DNA of 64,000 nt, from the NCBI GenBank assembly GCA_027579435.1, contig JANBPK010000949.1:1-64000 (forward strand), written 5' to 3'. Positions 1 to 10,514 of the stretch are shown one piece after another. Origin of the DNA: Candolleomyces eurysporus. Lineage: Eukaryota > Basidiomycota > Agaricomycetes > Agaricales > Psathyrellaceae. Both the position numbers and the translations under genes were made by a program. Position 1 is the stretch's first letter; each line of letters starts with the position of its first letter. The notes under the pieces are model-generated. The model was not told the origin of the DNA. It made no database searches and saw nothing but the letters and a program-made list of their open reading frames with translations.

Positions 1-375
1 CTACTACTATCGTGTCTTCGCCTCGAACTTGAATCTGTAGTCCCTTTCTCCACATCCCGTTCGGGTTCTGGATCGTTGACACCAGGCTTCAGATCTCTTC
101 AAGCTGCCGCTAATCTGGAGTTTTTATATGCATGTAGTCGTGCCAGGGCATCCTTAAGTAACCCAAATCACAACTAGCTACCCAGCCGACTACGTTAATA
201 GCAATCCTACCTTTGCAGTAATGACGAGGTGAAAAATTAGAAATACGAATATATACGCAAAATGGTAACAGATGCTCAGAAGGCTATCGTAAAGTCAATC
301 CGAAGAATATTCCTCCCTCAATATCCACAACATCGACAGACTCGTCCGTGTAGATACAGTATTACGTCAGGGGTA
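1..375. other. 5' flank, no gene seen
   Basis: AT-moderate sequence with no open reading frame of note and no match to the repeats found elsewhere in the window. It ends at the TAA target site of the Harbinger element. Confidence 0.5.
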
Positions 376-378
376 TAA

Positions 379-425
379 GGGCCTATTCGGATACCCGAGT
401 TGGGCCCAGTTGGGCTCGGTTGGGG
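379..425 (+). repeat. Harbinger left terminal inverted repeat
   Basis: 47 bp starting GGGCCTATTCGG, pairing with 3333-3379 with a single mismatch. The TAA target duplication lies immediately outside. Confidence 0.95.
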
Positions 426-600
426 CTGGTGCCTGGGTTAGGACTAACCCATCACCACGCCAGCTAGCCCATCACTGCGCCAAGTGCGACGAGTCACACG
501 TCGGTCACACGTCAGTCTTGTAGTGATCACAACCTTAGATTATCATGATAATAGCATTTCTTTGTTGCTCTCTCATCTGGACACTCCACCTCGCCCGTAA

Positions 601-2034
601 ATGGTCATTCATCGTCAAAACAACCTGTCAAGCGCACCTCCCTTGTCTCCTGGGCAAAGAAGGAAACAAAAACATAGGAATGCCGCTGCAATCATTGCAA
701 CTCTCACTGGAGTTGCAACGGTTTTGGACTATGCTCAAACCTATGTTTACAAGCGACCAAAGCACACGTCCATTTTAACGGGTGAAAAATGGGTTCAAGA
801 GCTTCTCACCGGTAATGTTGCTCTCTATAATTTTGATCACACTCACAAATCTCTGTCAAGGTCACCCAGATCGTTTTCGGCGCCAAATGGGCATGCAACA
901 ATATGTTTTTCGTCAACTTGTACGAACCCTCCAGGAGAAAGCATGCTTCCTTCCCTCACGTTATGTTTCGTGTGAGGAGCAGCTTGCAATTTTCCTCCGG
1001 ATGGCACGAACAGGGCTCTCAAATATGAAATGCAAGAGCGCTTTCAGCGAAGTGGTGATACCATATCCAAGTATTTATCTTACAACTCTCAGATGAGAAC
1101 CAAGAACTGACAAAACAATGGTCAGGGTCTTTCATCGTATTTTGAATATGCTGGTATCTCCTCCAGTGTACCAGGCTTTCATCAAGCTTCCATCACCTGA
1201 CAGAATTCCTGAAGAAATTCAAAACGACACTCGGTTTTCTGGATTTTTCGATGATTGCCTAGGCGCATTGGATGGTTCTCACCTTGATGCGTTTGTTTCC
1301 GCAGAGGATCTTTCACGCTATCGTTCCAGGAAAGGTCGCATTTCTACAAATTTGCTGGCTGCATGTCAGTTCAATCTCTGCTTCTGCTACATTCTGTCAG
1401 GATGGGAAGGAAGTGCAGCAGACAGCAGAGTTTATGATGCTGCTCGACGCATGGACTTTGCCATTCCTCATGGCAAGTACTACCTTGGTGATGCTGGTTT
1501 TCCTCTCTGTGATGCACTCCTTGTGCCATATCGTGGAGTTCGATACCATCTGAAAGAGTGGGACTTGGCAAATTTGAAGTATGTTCACCACTGTTAAATA
1601 TATGAAGAACTTAAATAACCACTCTTTTAGACCAACCAATGCAAAAGAACTCTTCAATCTTCGTCATGCATCATTGCGGAATGCTGTTGAGAGGATTTTT
1701 GGTGTCTGCAAACGACGATTCAAGCTCATGGCAATGGGAGCTGAATATGACCTTGCTACACAAGCTAAAATTCCAGCTGCTCTTGCAGTCCTCCACAACT
1801 TCATTCGGATCCATGATCCTGACGATCTGGCTGATGATGGCTTTGAGGATACAGTCAGTGTTGGAGCAGGGGGTGACTTGCCTGATGAGGGGNTATACCT
1901 TTCACCAGGATGATTTGGGTGGATACATCAACAGCACTGAACGAGCACGAGCATCAACACGAAGAGACAGGATCGCTCAGGCCATGTGGGAGGACTATAC
2001 TCGAAGGGTGGGTTCTCAACAAGGAGAAATGTAG
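601..2034 (+). CDS. Harbinger DDE transposase, spliced, one apparent 1-nt deletion
   Basis: Cut-and-paste nuclease of the DDE_Tnp_4 family, acting with the MYB-like partner on the terminal repeats. I read four exons: 601-811, 861-1070, 1126-1578 and 1631-2034, all with GT-AG introns of 49-55 bp. Catalytic motifs are visible: ALDGSH (first Asp, about 1269), GDAGFP (second Asp, about 1490) and RNAVERIFG (Glu, about 1690). Two breaks appear. An N after GGGG at 1893 shifts the frame, and deleting it restores the conserved C-terminal RRDRIAQAMWEDY. At about 1025-1035 the frame slips by one base beside an AAA run, just before ERFQRSGDTIS; one more A would repair it. With both allowances the total is 426 codons including stop. 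The start at 601 is the first ATG of the frame and is less certain. Confidence 0.88.
1893..1893. other. single N beside a homopolymer (one of 17)
   Basis: Ns occur at 1893, 5551, 8345, 11848, 19777, 24416, 27748, 31543, 31859, 33823, 34177, 37507, 37924, 42425, 45774, 46297 and 56161. Each directly follows or precedes a run of 4-7 identical bases. The three coding cases (1893, 11848, 56161) all return to frame when the N is deleted. Confidence 0.9.
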
Positions 2035-2148
2035 ATTCAAAGCTAGTATATACATAACAGGAAGGAGTGGCATACGAGTTGGACAAAAGAATGGCAGATG
2101 AGTTGGACAAAGGGAATAGTTTGGGTATATCATAACAGAGAGCAATCT

Positions 2149-3137
2149 CTAATTACCAGTACGAGCATTAGAAAGCTCAACACGAATATAGCGAGAACGT
2201 TTTGCCTTTGGAGTGATTGCAAGAACAGTATCAGCAACACGACTGTCTTGACGAATCAGCTGAAATGCATCCACTTCATCGTCAGAGTCAAGTTCACCAT
2301 CCTTTAGAATAAGCTGGATAGCCTCACGGCGACGCTCGGGAGATGCGTTTGCAGGTCCACCCAGCCTATCCCCGAGATGCATGATAGCAGTTGCCATGGA
2401 GGACATGCCCTCAGCAGCAGGGCTGATCTTCTTCTTCTTCCGAGATGAAGCAGAGAGGTCATTTTCAAGGGCGGAGACACGGCGCTTCAAGGGAGTTGGA
2501 GCTGGAGCAGCAGGGCTCTCCTCGTGGTTGTTGTCCTCCCCCTCACTTGAAGGCTGAGTATCGTGCTGTGTTGCTGTATTTGTGGTCGGGGGTGGGGGGG
2601 CTGAGGGATGGAATGCGGTCTGGCCAGTTGCCACAGTGCCGTTGACCAAGTCATCCATCAGATCGTAATGGGGGAATGAAGCCGTGCGCCACTTGCGGTA
2701 GTTTGGATGAGCCTTCACATCCCCTGTCAATCTGGTATAATCCTAGCAGCAGAGTGATGCGCACCTCAAGAAGCTTGTCCCATACATCGTCAGAAGCAGT
2801 CACAACACCCTTTTCCTGATCCCAGCCCATCCCAGACATCCCGCGCAGATTTTTGACGATATTCCATTCCTTCTTGAGCTGAACTAAATTTAGAACATGC
2901 ACGCCGTTCACGAAAAGACCGTTTGCTTACATTTGTCCATCGGTGGTGACAGCTTGATGATGTCTTCTTGGCACCACCAGAAGCCTTTTCCGAGTCTTCG
3001 AGAGCCTTCTCAGCTGCGACCCAAGCATCGGAATGCCAGCTGCTGTTGCTAGTCATCCGGCCATTTGCTTTCTGATCCCCTAGGGTAGCGATCAGGGTTC
3101 CATCATCAGTCGCAGACCATACTGCGCGTGGTGCCAT
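2149..3137 (-). CDS. Harbinger MYB/SANT-like DNA-binding protein
   Basis: Second protein of the Harbinger element. In this superfamily such a protein binds the element ends and helps bring the transposase to the nucleus. Exon 1 is 3137-2931 and opens with MAPRAVWSATDDGTLIATL, the first helix of a MYB/SANT-like domain (W..TDDGTL). It ends at HHRWTN and joins by a 52-bp intron to LKKEWNIVKNLRGMSGMGWD in exon 2 (2878-2765). The following exon carries HPNYRKWRTASFPHYDLMDDL, a motif common after this domain, then a low-complexity Ala/Pro/Ser linker and a basic stretch SSRKKKK. The junction between exons 2 and 3 is unclear. A frame-preserving splice needs only 22 nt (2764-2743), too short for a normal intron, so a small indel or different splicing is likely. 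Confidence 0.75.
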
Positions 3138-3332
3138 GAAGATAGATTATAGAGAGATGAGATAAAGGAATGTTATAATTATGAGAGGGTTACGAGAGAA
3201 AGGCAGAGGTCAAAGGGAAAGATGCGAGGACCGCCCCGACGCCGACACGACGGCTGCCATCACGCGTGACAGCAGTAACCCAACCCAGCCGTAACCAGGG
3301 CGCAGCCATCGTTCTCGGTTGCGGTTGAGTAA

Positions 3333-3379
3333 CCCCAACCGAGCCCAACTGAGCCCAACTCGGGTATCCGAATAGGCCC
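3333..3379 (-). repeat. Harbinger right terminal inverted repeat
   Basis: Reverse complement of the left repeat with one mismatch, followed directly by TAA at 3380-3382. Confidence 0.95.
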
Positions 3380-3382
3380 TAA

Positions 3383-3835
3383 ATTTCATGTAATTTGGGT
3401 TGCATATCATGGAACGTACGGATGCGCACCCACTTCCTGTCCTGGGCATTATATAGCTTGCGAATGGGGCCTCCATCTGGTTGATTACTCGGTTATACTC
3501 ATTGCGCAGTCGACCGTGGGATCACATCCTCTTTTTAAACCATCATTGTGATTGCTCCTCAAGCCACGACTGATTATCCAGTATGAGCGGAACCTGTTGA
3601 CCAAGCGCCCGATAAACGCCTGGCAAATTTAGAATTATGATGGCAGTTCGGATCGCGATCTTATCGAATCTGGAAGTCAGCTCCCGATTGAGGAAGACGC
3701 AGAACTAGTACCAGGAGCGAAGAGGTTGTCGGGACACTGAAAATGCGCCTGAAACTTCGGTTTATACGGATTAGGAGACCTATTACTCATCAGGATTGCA
3801 CTATCATAGAGTTAATATAAGTATCATGTTGCTGG
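3383..3835. other. intergenic, no gene seen
   Basis: About 450 bp between the Harbinger element and the 3' end of the minus-strand membrane protein gene. It probably contains that gene's 3' UTR. No other signal was found. Confidence 0.5.
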
Positions 3836-5230
3836 TTAGGGTGTTTCGTTTGCTTTACTGGCTTCCTCTTTTGCTACAACACCGTCAATTGTCTGCGACG
3901 ACCGCGAGGCTACAGAAGGTGTAGTAGCATCGAGCCAGGTCGGCAACTTGAGGCTCCCTCGTTCACCTTGTATACCAAGATCTCGAGTCCTCGCCGTTTC
4001 GACTCGAGTTATCATCAGGACGAAGACAATGCCTAGAATTTTATGAGATCATAACGGAAGGAGAGGTGATTGGAAGACTCACTGGCGCTAGGTGCGAGAC
4101 TTGCCTGAAATATGACCATAGCACGATGCCTCAGTTGGAAAAGAATGACGAGTATCAGCATCTGAAGTGTATATATCATGGCGCTCTCGAAGATGATACG
4201 GAGAACATAGACCAGAGTGATGCCAGTGTAGGCTCGAACGCCTGATTGGGCCGACCGGAGATGTTGCTTCCAGATCTTGAATGCAATGAGCCCCGTCGTG
4301 AGGACATTCTGTCCAAGATGAAGCGGATAACACATGTCGAGAAAGACCCAGACTGTTGGACGTAGCCACCTCTTTTCTGGGTGGAGAAACCAGTGAAGGT
4401 TAACGATGTTGATACCTGCGGAGTCGGCCCTTGGTCAACGTTACGAGACAAGAAGACAGTGGCACTTGTTGCTTACTCATACCGAGGAGAAGGAGAACAC
4501 TGGGGAGAAGGATGACCTTCCAATTCTTCTGCCAAATGATATAACAACGGTAGATCTTGAAGATGAAACCCGGTCAGCATTCACCTCCGCCATGAGTTTT
4601 CCTACAACGTACGGCGAGGAAGTCGGCAATCCAGAGAACGAGGGAAATCATCACGGAATGAGTGAATCGATCCCAGCGGTTCCACGCATTGAGAATATCA
4701 ACTGGGCCTTTCTCCTTGGATAGTCCCCAGGTGTAGGCATACACATTTAAGTGTGCAGTGACAACTAGTTGGTATGTCAGCCAGACAGCTCAGGCGGCGA
4801 AAGAGAGAGATTGGATTTGATGCGACGTACGTGCGTCAACTGTGGTTAGAAGGAACATCAGGCACATCCCGACGAAGAAGACCTGTTTTCGGTCAGTAGA
4901 GTGAGGCAGTCACCCAACGGCATCGACTCACCCTCGAAGCACCTCGGCGCCACCCCCTCCACAATCCATTGAATGAGCTGATAAAGAGAGATAGGTAGGC
5001 CCCTGGCAGAAATACGCCACAAAGACTGTGAGATCCTTCATCATTCACCCAGACCTTCAAAAGCCCCACCGTAAATTAGAGTCTGTCAACATGGAAGAAG
5101 ATTAGTTCGATCGTATGAGCGCGATGGATTGCTTCACACCGACATCCAACCAAAACGCAACCAGTGCGTAGACTTCTTCTTGACCAACCCCGGGGCTGTT
5201 CTGGCTGATCAAGCTCCCGTTCGACGACAT
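3836..5230 (-). CDS. fungal multi-pass (seven-helix type) membrane protein
   Basis: Polytopic plasma- or endomembrane protein of a family abundant in Agaricomycetes; function unknown. The proposed start at 5230 begins MSSNGSLISQNSPGVGQEEV. Reading on with short introns gives hydrophobic exons in the usual order: FLPGAYLSLFISS (ends near 4932), VFFVGMCLMFLLTTVDA (near 4882-4832), WDRFTHSVMISLVLWIADFL (4764-4613), IYRCYIIWQKNWKVILLP (4555-4483), a long exon 4415-4083 with WVFLDMCYPLHLGQNVLTTG and two more helices, and a tail exon 4032-3836 with IVFVLMITRV and a charged cytoplasmic end, stop TAA at 3838-3836. The IADxL..IYRCYIIW signature is characteristic. Splicing between 5230 and about 5000 is not resolved, and boundaries near 4832-4882 could be off by a base. 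I see no disruption downstream. Confidence 0.7.
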
Positions 5231-7055
5231 GGTTAGAAAAAAGGGGGAAGGGATGTGGAGGCCGTGACCAAGCCGTGACAGCCAACGTCAAAGCATGCTA
5301 CCGATTAAAACTGAATTGGCACGGTCTACCCACACGCAATCTGTCAGACCGATTATAGACATTTGGTAAGTCTCGAATGATCGTTGTCGTGCGGAGCAAA
5401 GTAGCTCGAACTCACCGCCGGTGCTCTTTCAAGGCAATAATACACTTTCAGGTTGTTGTTCTCATCAGCGAGTCAAAGCAACAAGAGATGCTTGTACTAG
5501 AGGTGGGGATAGAGCAACTCGGAACCAATGCCGAACGAATCCAGGGGGGGNTCAGCGAGGTCTAGAGCCCTGAGTAGGAGTTGACACCACAAAGTCCCAC
5601 ACAAAGGTAATTAGAGTCGCTCCCGGGGTAATGCAAATTTCTGTGATCTCTCCTGAGCACAATCCCGGCTCGACACGAGACCGACTATGTTTGAGAGCCC
5701 TTGGGAATACGCACATGATGCTATATTTTTTCTCGCTATATTCCAGCTTCGTGGGGATGCCGGAGGAGAAAACGTCAAGTTCTCCCAGATATGTAAGATG
5801 GCCAGTGTTGGATGTGTGATAGATTATCCACACCTATTTTTGCCCAATCATGTACACCCTACTTGACTACATCTACTCTGATATTCTAGAGATTTTAGAA
5901 GAATTTACAGCAAAGATATTCCAGAATCTTGCCTATCCCCGCGATTTTGCATTACCAGGGAGTGGTCGTAATTCGTAATAATCCGATTGCCGTCCTAAAT
6001 CGATTGATGGAGAAGACGGCGAACTCAGCCAGCTTTCACGCGTACGCACCGGAAGGGCACTTCTATTGGAAGTCGGCTATGGGTTTCTGGGTGGGAGCCG
6101 TGGGCGCAATGTCAGGACTTCCAACCAACTCCCAACAACCACGTCAGCACTCCCAACAACCACCGATCCAAAATGATCGAAATTCGGGTGTCTTCATCTG
6201 ACCCATCTGGGCATAATTTTTTGTCAGCGGCCGCTATATAGCTTGCATCATTCGATAAAACACACAGTAGCCACCTGGTCCTCGCCACCATCATCAGCCT
6301 CCCACAACTCACAGCCTTTCCTTTACTCGTGACTCGGAAAGGATAACGTAGAAGGCGGTGGTCTCTCAATGAAGTCGAGACCTATCAAACGGTCAGATGT
6401 TTGTTTTCTCAAGTCGAAGTATTTCTCACTGATAGGATTTTGCATTGCCTGGCGTCGCAAGAGATCGTGAACACAACCGACGATTCAGCGCACTTGGGGG
6501 CAGTAGGCCTAGTAAGCCCTCTTCACAGTGACGCCGAGACCAAAATGTACCGTACAGGTTGGTGCAGTCAGATGAGACACTACAAGCGCGGAATCCAGCT
6601 ACAGAGAGACCTGAAGCGCGTTGATCACTCGAGAGAGCTCCCAGCGTCAGTACATCCTACGTGGCCCTTCACCCTGTTCGCCTAAGCTGGAGATCTGAGT
6701 CGCTCTCTTGGAGCTTCGCACTCGCAGAGACATCCTGTCAACAGATATCACGTCAAACAGGAGAGTGAAACAGTAGACAGGATTGCAAGGAAACCAGTTC
6801 AGAGCCAAGTGACAACTCCCCCGATGGCGGGAATCACGAAGCATTGGAGCTGCGCCGTCGTCGCTTCTACACCGGGTTCCACTTTCATGCCGTATCTGGT
6901 GGCATATTCTTGGAGTCTTGGGGACCAAAAGCTCGAACTGCTTCATTGCTTTTCAGGGGAAGTAAATTCCACGGCAACACTTCCATTCAGCGAAGGTATG
7001 ATGATAAAAAGGCATGGCAACATTGACACTCACGGCATCGAGGGGACAATCACCG
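5231..7055. other. no recognisable gene
   Basis: Several medium ORFs lie on both strands (for example minus 5833-5552 and minus 6946-6647). None has a recognisable motif, coherent splice structure or homologue elsewhere in the window. A single N follows a G7 run at 5551. Decayed gene fragments are possible. Confidence 0.4.
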
Positions 7056-7358
7056 TCAGGGAACAGAACGGTGAGTACGCGCCATCGAACCTCTGATGAT
7101 TGTAATTTTCTCATCCTGCAGTGAGCGGAGGCGATGGACGATGGAAAGCATGGTAGAAACACAGGTAGGGAACACCATTGCGGCTGTACGAGACGCAAAA
7201 ATCACTCTGCTCTGCATTTCCTGCCAGCTGATACCGCCCAGTCCATTCATCGACTGCTTTAGTGTATTCATCGATTGCGCCAATCCATTCATTGACTGCG
7301 CCAAAAGGTCCATCGACCTCGCCAATTGATTTATGCTTCCCCCTGGCCTCTGATGCAT
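7056..7358 (-). CDS. hypothetical ORF with heptad repeats
   Basis: A 100-codon minus-strand ORF. Its N-terminal part holds about five consecutive 7-residue units of the form (I/M)xxLAQS, read from INQLARS through MDLLAQS and MNGLAQS to MNTLKQS and MNGL. At DNA level this is a degenerate 21-bp tandem repeat at about 7237-7330. Leu/Met spacing suits a short coiled coil. The rest (to FPTCVSTMLSIVHRLRSL and beyond) is not recognised. It may be one exon of a larger minus-strand gene running into 7055-6650, but I could not join exons convincingly. Low confidence that it is expressed. Confidence 0.35.
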   Translation of the reverse strand: MHQRPGGSINQLARSMDLLAQSMNGLAQSMNTLKQSMNGLGGISWQEMQSRVIFASRTAAMVFPTCVSTMLSIVHRLRSLQDEKITIIRGSMARTHRSVP

Positions 7359-7789
7359 TAATTGACTGCAGACCCCGACGTGCTGCCCAGTTTGATTTTC
7401 GTAGTTCTGGAGAGGTGTGGGGGGTTCATCATCTGTAGAAGAGACTACCTAATTGGCGGCAGTAGCATACACGGCCACAAAACTGACGCTGAAGAGACTC
7501 ACCACGCTGAGGTTGATCACCCCTCCACGCTCCGCTGCTGCATCGACGTCGACTCTCGCCTCAGGCATAGCTGGCACCTGTGAAATCGACCTCTCTACAG
7601 TGTTTTGGCTTAGGTAGGGCAAAGGGAGAGTCGGGTTGAGCGGGAAAAGAGAGTTTCAAACAAACTCGAAGAGCAGGTCTCACTTCAAGCCGAAATCGCC
7701 GGACATTCAAGCTTTCGGCGATGTCCGGCCGGCGGCAACTTCCTATCCATGCCTTACCTGGTGATCGACTATAGTGCTGGCACAGTTTG
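7359..7789. other. intergenic, no gene seen
   Basis: No supported feature. It ends where similarity to the second duplication unit becomes visible. Confidence 0.4.
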
Positions 7790-8880
7790 TTAGTGACGCC
7801 AATGTCACACCCGTCGACATCCAGCGGCCAACTTCCCTTTATTCCATTACCCCCGATCTGCGCCCGTTCAGGGGCACGAAGACGCCGCTCTGGCGCCCTC
7901 TTGACTCCAACTTCCACCCTCAATATTCAATACCTATGCGGTCATCCCTTCAACCTCAGCCCTATCTCTCTGACCCTCGATCCAGGCCTACGCTGCAACA
8001 TCTCTCGGGCTCAATCTGCGATACGGGTGGTGACCCTCTGCGTGTCGGTTTGGCCTTAATCCCTTCATCTGGTTGTTCGGTCAATGGTCGTGACGGAGCC
8101 TCCTGCGTTCTCATGGTTCTTCTCTTCGTCTTCGGTGGGGATGGATACAGGCCTTTGATTAGTTCGCTCTCTCCCTACTCGCCGTACGCCCCAGAATGTC
8201 GACGCAAATTTGGCTGGATGAGCTTAAGGTTCTTAGTTTATCGTTTCCCGATAACACTCATCGTGGTTCGTCGTTGTATGCCAGATGGTTTATTCCCGTT
8301 GATAGAGCTCTGGAAGAGCCCTGGCTTAATAGACGAGTTTTTTTNAACCATCGACCACGGCATTTATCATTTGGCTTGAACCGTTCAACAACTTTTAAGC
8401 TAGTACTCGGGCTGACCCAAGCAATAGGTCCTATGGGACTTTGTCTTTCGTTTAGCTCGCATTCTGTGTTGCCTGCATAGCTTGTTCTTTCGCATTTCCT
8501 CCCCTGTCAGTCCAATCATCCTCCCGTTATTCTTTCTGAAGGATTCTTGGGCCGGAGGGGTGTGGAGACCTGAAGTCGTTCCGAGTCGAGACGTTTCTCT
8601 CACCTGCGGTTGATTTAAAAGATATCAGGCTCCAAATGCTCTCGACCTTGTGATCGAGTTCCTATTCCTTCGTTCTCCTTCTTTTCTAGAAGAACCTTGT
8701 TCGTTCATTGATCCGCACTGCCTTCATTTCCTGCCCGTTGTCTCAATCGTCGGCTCAACGCGCGGAAAGTCAAACCGGCGATTCTGCTACATCGTTCATT
8801 TGATACATGATCAACTTGGCGAGGTGGTCTGCTGACTCGCCCACTTTAGACGACTTGTACTATGCTTTCTTATTATATCT
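7790..8880. repeat. duplicated block upstream of ubiquitin-fusion genes (copy 1)
   Basis: Similar to about 21500-22700. Shared tracts include CAGGCCTACG/CGGGCCTACG followed by CTCTCG, GCCTTAATCCCTTCA/GCCGTAATCCCTTCA, CTGGATGAGC, GTTCGTCGTTGTATGCC/GTTCGTGGTTGTATACC and AAAGATATCAGGCTC. No gene is recognised in either copy. An N after T7 at 8345 interrupts the longest ORF (7774-8379). Confidence 0.65.
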
Positions 8881-10514
8881 AAAAGAGTCGCAGTTATATA
8901 TCTTACTGTCCGTAGATGATACCTGGCGTCATCGGACACACATGGTAAGGGGTTGATTCTCTCAGTTTATCCAGTACGCATAGTATCACTCTGAGAAGCG
9001 TAGAAAAAAACGCCGTAATGGCTGGTTATTTTAGTGTTGGAATTGAGACCAACCAATGGCTCGCATTCCACCGTCGTGGAGCTCACTTTCTGACCGCGTA
9101 TGCTACTGATGATCTCTCAACCTGCTTTTCGCGTCCAGAAGCTCTTCCAGAACGCTTCTCTTCGTACTTCTCGCCGATTACTCTTCGCTGTTTGATTTTA
9201 CCAGTGACACCAGCACCAATCGATCAAGCAGATACATTACGGATAATCGAACTACGCCTTAGACTTCGACCAGACTTTCTTTGACAAGTTTCGCATTCGT
9301 TTCCTCCTACCAAGACAAAAGAGCGGTTAGGGATGGAAACTGCAGCCCATCTATCTCTAAAACTGCTAAGATGCTTTTAACAACCTGACGCCGAGCTCCG
9401 CCACTCACACATCCAAGATTCTATTGTTACAACTACAGAGTGCATCATGCGGTGAGCCGACAGCCCTCCCTATCGGTGTATGCGCCAACGGACCGACCTC
9501 CACAGAGCTTCTCAGTCTACGGGTATCGAAGGCGTCTATCAACTCCTCCTGGCGCATCCTTTAAAACCGGGAGGAGCTCAGACGAACTGACGTCACCAAG
9601 CCTTGTCTGCTGTATTAGAACGTGGATGTATAGGTCAAATTCTGGTCCAGGATTGTTCTACAAGAAGACTGCTGCAAAGAGCTGGTTCAGCTGAGCCGGC
9701 AACCCGTATAGTCCCTCGCAGGCTCTAAGCTTTCTCCACACCTCTCTTCCTCGTTGTAGCTTCATTCCTCTTGCATCTAGCTTCACAGCTGTCTGCAAAA
9801 TTGTAGACGTTTTCCACTTTTCTTCTAGCTGTGCGCCTGTTCTTAGGAAGTAACTCAAAATGCCTACGTGATGCCATGATCCCGCTGTGGTGGTTGATTC
9901 TGAACGTTGAGTTTCCTACACCCATGATAGTGACTATGGAACGCAACACTGAGATCCAGCGCCCGCCTTATTAATCGTCTATGTTTTTGCCGACGGCGTA
10001 ATTCCGGTTGATCCGTATCTCTGGAAGCCCAAATGTTGGCCCTTGGCCCGTGCACTGAGTTATTTGGTCCGTGCGCCTTCGCCGCCTATATAACCACCTC
10101 CTGACCTTCTGAGCGACTCATACTTACCTTGATGGCATAGACCCCTTCATGTACTGGGTATATGGGCTGTGGATGCACTTCATAGCACGGCGACCTTGTC
10201 CAGCCAAAGTGTGGCTGCGGCTTGTGTGGGGTATCCCCTCATGCACTGTCTTAATATTTTCCTGTCCTCCTTCGGCCACTCTGGCTGGGGAGGCTTCTAT
10301 TTTGTCGGGCGTCGGTCCTAACCCTAACCCTAGGATGTGCGCAGGAAGACTGGCGATGCGATTGACAGTGGTGAAACCGGTGAATGCTCTGGGCTCCTGC
10401 TGCTGCCCCTAAGTCCGGCTTCCAATCAAGAGCCGAAAGTCACATGTAGTCCTGCAAACAGAGGCAAATCGACGGTTTGACGCTCAACGACCAGGCTCAA
10501 GCTACACCCTACAC
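8881..10514. other. no recognisable gene
   Basis: ORFs here are short and have no motif I can name. The only notable item is a short telomere-like tract at 10317-10332. Confidence 0.4.
10317..10332. repeat. short interstitial telomere-like tract
   Basis: CCTAACCCTAACCCTA, about 2.7 units of CCCTAA, the complement of the TTAGGG repeat common at basidiomycete telomeres. It could be chance. Confidence 0.5.

Larger units (their letters stand above)
379..3379. mobile_element. PIF/Harbinger DNA transposon, structurally complete
   Basis: The element is 3,001 bp. It is bounded by 47-bp terminal inverted repeats that begin GGGCCTATTCGGATACCCGA and differ at one position. It is flanked on both sides by the 3-bp target duplication TAA (376-378 and 3380-3382). 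A 3-bp TWA duplication is the known hallmark of PIF/Harbinger. Inside are the two genes typical of autonomous members, arranged tail to tail: a DDE_Tnp_4-type transposase on the plus strand and a MYB/SANT-like protein on the minus strand. One apparent 1-nt deletion in the transposase is the only clear coding lesion; the N at 1893 appears to be an assembly artefact. Confidence 0.95.

Noticed and set aside
2445..2645. Plus-strand ORF inside the Harbinger element
   Set aside because: It is the antisense shadow of the MYB-like gene's Ala/Pro-rich exon, and no motif supports it.
4406..4723. 105-codon plus-strand ORF
   Set aside because: It overlaps antisense to three exons of the membrane protein gene, which has coherent splice sites and helices.
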